Below, one piece after another: positions 58,393-64,000 of a stretch of DNA of 64,000 bases. The stretch spans positions 310,001-374,000 of the forward strand of contig JAQENU010000001.1 in the NCBI GenBank assembly GCA_027676805.1, read 5' to 3'. Below the pieces are notes generated by a model that worked only from the letters and a program-made list of their open reading frames with translations, was not told the DNA's origin and made no database searches. The stretch's first letter is position 1; each line of letters opens with the position of its first letter. The translations under genes and the position numbers were made by a program. The DNA is from Coprobacillaceae bacterium UN01-12pH3A (GTDB lineage Bacteria; Bacillota_I; Bacilli_A; Erysipelotrichales; Coprobacillaceae).

Positions 58393-59598
58393 CTATACCT
58401 CCATTAATAAGGATTGATAAATTGCTTTTGCGATCGCGTTTCCGCAGGCAAAAGCAAAATGCAGATTGTATCCGCCGCAATCTCCGGCAACATCTAATAT
58501 TTCTCCGCCGGCATAAAGATGCGCAGACAATTTAGATTCAAAAGTCTCAGTATTAAATTCAGATAAATCTGCTCCGCCAATACATACCTGTGCGCTCTCT
58601 TTGCCCTTGGTACCCGTAATTTCAAAGCGATAATCTTTCAAGAATTGTACTATTGTATTTAAGTCTTTATAAGAATACTCTTTTATTCGACCATTTTCAA
58701 GATAATTAGCATATTTTTGATGGATAATGCCATTTAATTGCAATTCCCCATTTTGTTGCAGCTGCCATTTTAATTTTTCTTTTAAAAAAGAGGCTTCATA
58801 TTGATCTGCGGCATCAATCCCAATCTCAATTTTTTGATCAGAATACTGCTGATAATAACGCGAAAGCTGAAGAATGCTGATACCGGATAATCCATAGTCG
58901 GTAAATAAGATTTCCCCTTTTTCTTGATGCACTTCTTTTTGAGAAGCATACAGTTTAAAAGTGCCATGAATACGCACTCCTTTTAAGCGACTATCCATGT
59001 TCCTGCAAACAAGCTGAACTAAGCTGGGAACCGTCGGATAAATATGATGTCCTAATGCTTTCAGCAGTTTAAAACCACTCCCATCACTGCCAAACTGACT
59101 GGCAGCATCTCCGCCCATGCTTAATACGACATAATCACAAACAAATTCTTCTTGATTCGTATAAAGATGATAGGTTTCTTTTTTCTTTTCCATACTTTCA
59201 ACATTACATTCACAGATGATGCGGACATGATACTTTTTTAGTGCTCTTAGTAAACAAACATGTACGCTGACTGCCTGTTCACTTTGAGGATAAAGCAGAT
59301 CCCCTTGATATTTACTCCACAAGCCTAATTCTTCAAAAAAAGTCTGAACATCAAAATCTTGAATCAGTGATTTCAAGGTTGAAAGACCATGTCCTTCATA
59401 ATGCTTCATAGAAAGATCACGGTTCGATAAGTTGCAGCGTCCGTTTCCTGTCGCTAATAATTTTTTTCCTAATTTTTCTTTTTTCTCTAGGATTGTAACC
59501 TGTGCATCTAAGCCGTTTTCAGAGATAAATCTTCCTAAAACAGCACCGCAGACTAAGCCACAGCTGCCACCGCCAATAATCATGATTTGTTTTGTCAT
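58393..59598 (-). CDS. HI0933/BaiN-family flavoprotein
   Basis: A 401-residue FAD protein with IMIIGGGSCGLVCGAVLGRF (FAD motif), KLGKKLLATGNGRCNLSN (a family hallmark), CIGGADLSEFNTETFESKL and LYAGGEILDVAGDCGGYNLHFAFACGNA near the C-terminus. This is the YhiN/BaiN family, annotated as aminoacetone oxidases or putative bile-acid reductases; the true substrate is not settled. It sits immediately upstream of the second flavoprotein gene, and the two are probably co-transcribed. Confidence 0.88.
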   Translation of the reverse strand: MTKQIMIIGGGSCGLVCGAVLGRFISENGLDAQVTILEKKEKLGKKLLATGNGRCNLSNRDLSMKHYEGHGLSTLKSLIQDFDVQTFFEELGLWSKYQGDLLYPQSEQAVSVHVCLLRALKKYHVRIICECNVESMEKKKETYHLYTNQEEFVCDYVVLSMGGDAASQFGSDGSGFKLLKALGHHIYPTVPSLVQLVCRNMDSRLKGVRIHGTFKLYASQKEVHQEKGEILFTDYGLSGISILQLSRYYQQYSDQKIEIGIDAADQYEASFLKEKLKWQLQQNGELQLNGIIHQKYANYLENGRIKEYSYKDLNTIVQFLKDYRFEITGTKGKESAQVCIGGADLSEFNTETFESKLSAHLYAGGEILDVAGDCGGYNLHFAFACGNAIAKAIYQSLLMEV

Positions 59599-59677
59599 AG
59601 CCTCACCTCTTTGATTCTTCTATTATATACTAGATTCAGCAAAAAAAGTAGGTTATAATACGCTAGAGGTGAAAAAC

Positions 59678-60460
59678 ATGTTAAAGAATAATTATCATAC
59701 CCATACATCACGCTGTCACCATGCTGTCGATGAAGATGAAGCCTATGTATTAGAAGCCATTCGTGCCGGTATTGAGACATTGGGTTTTTCTGATCATATT
59801 CCTTTTTTAAACGGACCTGAAAGTCGTATCCGCATGGATATTTCCGAAATGAACGGTTATTTAGAAAGCATTCGCTATTTAAGAGATAAATACGCAGATC
59901 AGATTCGTATTTTAGTTGGTTTTGAAGCAGAATACATCGATGATGAAATTCCTTTCTATCAATCTTTATTAAATGAAAACAAGGTAGATTATTTAATTTT
60001 TGGGAACCATCTTTATGAGGGCTATGAAACATCTTCTCAGCGTATCGAAAATGCCGCTCAGCTTCAGCAGTATGTTGATCGTGCCATTGCCGGAATGAAA
60101 TCCGGTCTGTTTCAATATTTAGCCCATCCGGACCTATTCATGGTAAATATTAAGGATTTTGATGAAAACTGTGTCAAAGCAGCTGAGCAGCTCTGTCAGG
60201 CAGCTTTAGATTTAGATATGCCGATTGAATTTAACTGTGAAGGATTACGCGATCATTTAAATGGTCATATTTTTAAAAACGGTACTACGTTGGCATATCC
60301 GCATCCACAGTTTTGGAAAATAGCGGCGAAAATGAAAAATAAAGTAATCCTTGGTGCCGATGCGCATGCCAGTACGGCTGTGAATGATGAAGCTATTAAA
60401 GAAGCTATCCGTCAAACCAAAGAATTCAATTTAAATATGATCGATCATTTGGAAATCTAA
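59678..60460 (+). CDS. PHP-domain histidinol-phosphatase-like phosphoesterase
   Basis: This 260-residue protein begins MLKNNYHTHTSRCHHAVD, the metal-binding HxH of the PHP fold. It continues with LGFSDHIPF, GFEAEYID, YLAHPDLF and LGADAHAS, the later metal ligands. HisK histidinol-phosphatases have this form, but no his genes are nearby, so another phosphate ester is possible. The ATG at 59678 follows AGGTGAAAAAC; the upstream GTG is part of the ribosome site. It is transcribed divergently from the flavoprotein pair. Confidence 0.82.
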   Translation: MLKNNYHTHTSRCHHAVDEDEAYVLEAIRAGIETLGFSDHIPFLNGPESRIRMDISEMNGYLESIRYLRDKYADQIRILVGFEAEYIDDEIPFYQSLLNENKVDYLIFGNHLYEGYETSSQRIENAAQLQQYVDRAIAGMKSGLFQYLAHPDLFMVNIKDFDENCVKAAEQLCQAALDLDMPIEFNCEGLRDHLNGHIFKNGTTLAYPHPQFWKIAAKMKNKVILGADAHASTAVNDEAIKEAIRQTKEFNLNMIDHLEI

Positions 60461-60526
60461 TTAATGATTGAAAAACAGTACATAATTCGTTATAATAAAA
60501 AAAATGTAGAAACAGAAAGGAAGATA

Positions 60527-61255
60527 ATGATGGGAAGAGCACATGAAGTAAGAAAAGCTGCCATGGAAAAAACAGCTGCTGCAAAAGCTAAGTTGTACTC
60601 TCGTTTTGGTAAAGAAATTTATTTGATTGCTAAACAAGGCGGACCGGATACAGATGCTAACTTGGCTTTAAGACGTATTGTTGACAGAGCTAAAAAGGCA
60701 CAGGTCCCTACTGATGTTATTAAAAGAGCGATCGATAAAGTAAAAAGTGGTGTAACGGAAAATTATGAAACGTTGATATATGAAGGCTATGGTCCAGGAG
60801 GATCAACCATTATCGTGGAATGCTTGACAGATAATGTCAATCGTACATTAAGTCAGGTTCGCCCTGCTTTCACTAAATCAAAGGCTAAATTAGCGGCAAC
60901 CGGTGCAGTAACTTACGCCTATGATACTATTTCACTCCTTGCTTTTAAAGGATTGGATGAAGAACAAACATTAGAAGCATTGATCATGGGTGAAGTGGAT
61001 GCGAAGGATATTGAAACCCAAGAAGACGGTTCAATCATCATTACCGGTGAACCGACTGATCTTTATCAGATCAAAACAGCTATTGAAACAGCTTGTCCAG
61101 ATGCCGATTTTACAGTTGAGGAAATCACACGTGTTCCTCAGGATTATGTGGAATTAGCCGGAGAAGATATGGAATTATTTGAACGTTTATTAAACTTATT
61201 GAATGAATGTGATGATGTAGATACTATTTATCACAATGTTTCGAATATAGGATAA
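60527..61255 (+). CDS. YebC/PmpR-family transcription/translation regulator
   Basis: This ~242-residue three-domain protein starts MMGRAHEVRKAAMEKTAAAK and shows LRRIVDRAKKAQVPTDVIKRAI and YEGYGPGGSTIIVECLTDNVNRT, the YebC hallmark. Members act as DNA-binding regulators or help ribosomes through polyproline stretches; which applies here is unclear. The start at 60527 has AAAGGAAGATA upstream. A terminator follows immediately. Confidence 0.92.
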   Translation: MMGRAHEVRKAAMEKTAAAKAKLYSRFGKEIYLIAKQGGPDTDANLALRRIVDRAKKAQVPTDVIKRAIDKVKSGVTENYETLIYEGYGPGGSTIIVECLTDNVNRTLSQVRPAFTKSKAKLAATGAVTYAYDTISLLAFKGLDEEQTLEALIMGEVDAKDIETQEDGSIIITGEPTDLYQIKTAIETACPDADFTVEEITRVPQDYVELAGEDMELFERLLNLLNECDDVDTIYHNVSNIG

Positions 61256-61282
61256 AGGAAGCAATCACTGCTTCCTTTTTTT
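61254..61282 (+). terminator. Bidirectional terminator after yebC-type gene
   Basis: AAAGGAAGCA (61254-61263) and TGCTTCCTTT (61269-61278) form a perfect stem with loop ATCAC and a T run. Positioned between convergent genes. Confidence 0.85.
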
Positions 61283-62735
61283 ATCTTCTTTTTAAGGCAA
61301 CCGCACTTGGTGCAATCAGATGGTAGCTTCTTTCTACAATCCAGGCATTGATCTGAACAAATGGCGTAAAGCTCAGCATATAAGCATATTGATCCAATAC
61401 CTCTTCTACAGTTGGATTCTCACTAAAATGAATCATGATCTTTTTAGGCGATAAGAGATCCAATTTCAATGTACGTGAATACGGATATTCTAAAAAGACA
61501 AGACGGATCATCAGGGTGTTTGGATCAGGGAACCAGCCGATCGCAGAGACATTGAACTGTTTTTCATAAAGCAGCAGTTTACTGTAGCGATAACGGCCAT
61601 CCAAGCCGATCCGAATAATATTAGTCGTATAATGCTCCTGCCAATGTAAAAGCAGTTGATGGTGATCCATCACCAGTTTAAACTGATCTGCATGCCCTGA
61701 TTGTTTTTCTAAGAAACGAATGGGAATCGGCAGCAAGCTCACGCCGGCTAAGCGCAAAGAGAAATTAGCATCCAAAAATTGTTCGATACGATTGGTTTCT
61801 ATCCCCATTGGTTCGATAGATCCGGGAATCGCCTGATCACTTTTCTCGACTTCCTCTTCCAATACCTTTTTCCATAAATCAAATACAATCGGATAAAGTT
61901 TAGCGGTATTAAGACAGTTAGCCGTAATGACGATAAAGCATTCTTTCTCGATAGAAAATAAGACTAGCTGTCCAAAGATGCCATCAAAACGAGCTCCTGT
62001 ATCTTGGGGATTCATCCAGCATAGATAACCATATCCCTGATCGTAATCGTGAGAACTGTGATGAGCACTGGTTACTTTTTTTGTCGTCATCGCTAAAAGA
62101 TAGTCTAACGGCAAAACCGGATCTTTTTTAATGATCGCTTCGGCAATCCTAGACAGATCACGAGGTGATAAATAAAGTCCCCAGCCGCCAGTGTTATACC
62201 CTAAAGCACAAGTATCCCAATGAGGATGCTCAATTCCTAATGGTTCAAACAATTTTTGATATAGATATTCATTACAGGATATTCCGGTAATCTTTGTCAC
62301 AATGACACTTAGAATATAAATATCCATGTTGTTGTAATGAAAATAATGTCCCGGTTCATGAGTAAACTGCTGTTTAAAATAAGCATCGATCCAATTTGGC
62401 TGAGTAAAAACAGCCTGTTCCTGTGTACTGCCCGATGTCATCGTTAAAAGATGAATCACTTTTAATTCACGCAGCGCATCACTGGCTTTTAAAAAGTATT
62501 CGGGAAAAAATTTTAATACCGCCTCATCTAAACGCAGGCGTTTATCCTCAACTAAATAGCCGATTGCTAAAGAGACAAACGATTTAGAGATGGAAAAAAG
62601 CATCTGCGGCTGTTCAAGCGTATATGGCAAAGCAGTCTGTTGATAGAGATAATCCTCTCCCTTTTTTATAATACAGCTATGCAGTTCTATTTGTTTTTCT
62701 TCAATCTGGGTTAAAAAATCATTTATGACAGACAT
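61281..62735 (-). CDS. Beta-lactamase-fold serine hydrolase
   Basis: A ~484-residue protein of the class C beta-lactamase/penicillin-binding-protein family. The SxxK motif is FSISKSFVS near residue 50 and the YxN motif is HYNNMDIY near 135. The N-terminal ~290 residues form the hydrolase; the C-terminal part is a separate beta-rich region. There is no clear signal peptide, so a cytosolic esterase or peptidase is possible. The ATG at 62735 follows AGGTGATCGCG. Confidence 0.82.
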   Translation of the reverse strand: MSVINDFLTQIEEKQIELHSCIIKKGEDYLYQQTALPYTLEQPQMLFSISKSFVSLAIGYLVEDKRLRLDEAVLKFFPEYFLKASDALRELKVIHLLTMTSGSTQEQAVFTQPNWIDAYFKQQFTHEPGHYFHYNNMDIYILSVIVTKITGISCNEYLYQKLFEPLGIEHPHWDTCALGYNTGGWGLYLSPRDLSRIAEAIIKKDPVLPLDYLLAMTTKKVTSAHHSSHDYDQGYGYLCWMNPQDTGARFDGIFGQLVLFSIEKECFIVITANCLNTAKLYPIVFDLWKKVLEEEVEKSDQAIPGSIEPMGIETNRIEQFLDANFSLRLAGVSLLPIPIRFLEKQSGHADQFKLVMDHHQLLLHWQEHYTTNIIRIGLDGRYRYSKLLLYEKQFNVSAIGWFPDPNTLMIRLVFLEYPYSRTLKLDLLSPKKIMIHFSENPTVEEVLDQYAYMLSFTPFVQINAWIVERSYHLIAPSAVALKRR

Positions 62736-63074
62736 CGCGATCACCTGTAATCTATTTTTAAACAGATTACTTTTCCTTTCATCCTTTTCATTTTAAGAAA
62801 CTATTTTAATCAATAAACTAATAATTCATACCAGTATACTGGGATTTAGCTTTCTTTATCATAGCACATCTTATTTTTAAATTCATTAAAATCTCTACCA
62901 TTATTTTTATACCAAATAATGAATTTATCCAAAAAACCTGATCTGAATAAAAGTTTATTCTTTTTATTTCTAAATTTGCATATGCCTAATCTTCATGAAA
63001 TGGCTGAAATTGGGTAAACTAAATACTACTAATTTATTTAAAGATACGATATAATAAAGAAATGAGGTGATTTC
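62736..63074. other. Intergenic region with promoter for the lipoprotein gene
   Basis: AT-rich, no gene visible. TATAAT at 63050-63055 with AGGTGATTTC before the ATG suggests a promoter for the downstream lipoprotein; its -35 is weak. Short inverted sequences near 62830-62850 (CATACCAGTATACTGGG) are unexplained. Confidence 0.45.
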
Positions 63075-63515
63075 ATGAAAAAGAAAATTTGTTTAATTTT
63101 GTGTGCCTTTTTAGTACTGGTGAGTGTTGGCTGCACCAATAAACAAACCTATCCGCGCTTTACATTGAAACTCTTTTATTATGACAGTTGTTCTCGATGT
63201 ACAGCGTTTAAAAATAGTGCTTTACCTGCAATACGTGAAGCTTTTGACAATAATTTCGATATTGAATACTATAATTTGGATGATGATAGTGACCAAGCTG
63301 TCTATCAGGCGATTGTGGAGCAATTGGTTGATTTTGATCAAAAATACTATGGGGAAACACCTCTGGTTGTCATTGATGAGTCCTTTGCTGTATTGGGATA
63401 TAATGGAAGTAAGGAAGATCAGGAGCTGATCAAAGAAATTAAACGGGCATTAAACAATGAACCATTAGGTAGCTACTATTCAATGGGTCGATATGAATTT
63501 AAAAAAGGGGAATAG
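63075..63515 (+). CDS. Thioredoxin-fold lipoprotein with a CxxC motif
   Basis: This 146-residue protein has a lipoprotein signal peptide ending VSVGC (lipobox), so it is anchored outside the membrane. The mature part has FYYDSCSRCTAF, a CxxC in thioredoxin-like context, and TPLVVIDESFAVLGYNG, resembling the cis-Pro loop of that fold. It may act in extracytoplasmic thiol redox; no partner is obvious. The next gene starts three bases after its stop. Confidence 0.75.
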   Translation: MKKKICLILCAFLVLVSVGCTNKQTYPRFTLKLFYYDSCSRCTAFKNSALPAIREAFDNNFDIEYYNLDDDSDQAVYQAIVEQLVDFDQKYYGETPLVVIDESFAVLGYNGSKEDQELIKEIKRALNNEPLGSYYSMGRYEFKKGE

Positions 63516-63518
63516 AAT

Positions 63519-64000
63519 ATGCTGATCACGGAAAGAAAAATATATATGCTGGCTGCTCGTCCCAGTCATTTAGAAGATGGACTGGAACTTCAAAAGAAAG
63601 AGCATGTGACAAATCTGCATTTTAAAAATAAAGAAAAATCAATTCAGGCGGATGTGGTCGATCATGTTCCCTATCACACCACGATTCGCTTCAATCAGCA
63701 AAATGGCATCGCCTCTTATTCTTGCGAGTGTGAGGAGTCCAAATACTTAAACGGTGCTTGTAAGCACATCATCGCTACTTTAAAGCAGGCACAAGAATTA
63801 ATTGAGGAATCTCGCCGCAGTCAGGTCGAAATGGAGCGGACTTTAAATGAGATTTTGAATTGTTTTGCTGACCCTATTTTAAGTGAAACGATCATTAAAC
63901 AGCCAATTAAAGTAGAAATTCATTTACAACTGAATAAACATGGCGGACATCCGATCGGTTTATTTTCATTAAAGGTCGGCTTAGATAAAATGTACGTGGT
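63519..64000 (+). CDS. SWIM zinc-finger SNF2-family helicase (N-terminal part, truncated by window)
   Basis: An open frame from ATG 63519 (GGGGAATAGAAT upstream) runs to the end of the window, giving 160 residues. It shows YSCECEESKYLNGACKHIIA, a CxC...CxH SWIM zinc finger near residues 67-86, then a helical stretch (LIEESRRSQVEMERTLNEIL). In Firmicutes this layout begins SNF2/RapA-type helicases of ~1000 residues; the ATPase domain would lie beyond the window. Confidence 0.7.
   Translation, partial: MLITERKIYMLAARPSHLEDGLELQKKEHVTNLHFKNKEKSIQADVVDHVPYHTTIRFNQQNGIASYSCECEESKYLNGACKHIIATLKQAQELIEESRRSQVEMERTLNEILNCFADPILSETIIKQPIKVEIHLQLNKHGGHPIGLFSLKVGLDKMYV

Noticed and set aside
1-64000. 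CRISPR arrays, tRNA or rRNA genes
   Set aside because: No regularly spaced repeats and no recognisable tRNA or rRNA sequence were seen; a covariance-model scan would be needed to exclude short RNAs.

Overview
The window comes from a low-GC Gram-positive (Firmicutes) chromosome. The conserved order gmk ... priA-rsmB-rlmN-prpC-prkC-rsgA-rpe-thiN with divergent rqcH is the Firmicutes arrangement known from Bacillus subtilis. A candidate CotD-like spore-coat gene behind a sigma-K/E-type promoter suggests a spore former. A gut Erysipelotrichia-type host is my guess from overall protein character; the sequence does not prove it.

Layout. 1-12.9 kb: mostly minus-strand housekeeping genes (histidine phosphatase, thiN, rpe, rsgA, prkC/prpC, rlmN, rsmB, a Sel1-repeat protein, priA, dinB, gmk). 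12.9-19.4 kb: rqcH, CotD-like gene, pgeF, a HAM1-like NTPase, nnr and a secreted NlpC/P60 hydrolase with Ig-like repeats. 19.6-49.8 kb: a visibly AT-richer accessory element. 50.3-64 kb: ABC exporter, KtrAB-type potassium uptake, two FAD oxidoreductases, a PHP phosphatase, YebC, a serine hydrolase, a thioredoxin-fold lipoprotein and the start of a SWIM/SNF2 gene.

The accessory element is the highlight. Its left side has a catalytically dead tyrosine-recombinase-fold protein resembling MrpR/YopR, the lysogeny repressor of phage SPbeta. It also has consensus promoters whose start regions carry a shared motif (TCCCAAAGTTAATAA). One of these drives a cysteine desulfurase and a 924-residue protein resembling the SPbeta single-chain RNA polymerase YonO. 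The polymerase gene is split exactly inside its catalytic D-F-D-S-D motif by a 345-nt group I intron (25496-25840) with recognisable P1, P7 and P10 pairings. An HU-like protein follows (SPbeta also has an HU gene, yonN, next to yonO). Then comes a complete non-contractile tail module: tail completion, tube, chaperone-like proteins, a 1630-residue tape measure, Dit, Tal, multiple receptor-binding proteins, holin and endolysin. I find no terminase, portal, protease, capsid, sheath or working integrase in the window.

The simplest reading is a headless F-type tailocin (or a domesticated tail remnant) whose late genes may be transcribed by its own RNA polymerase, made only after self-splicing, and whose early promoters are held by the MrpR-like protein. 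Intrinsic terminators inside the tail gene run, and a bank of tandem and orphan receptor-binding cassettes, fit this picture but do not prove it.
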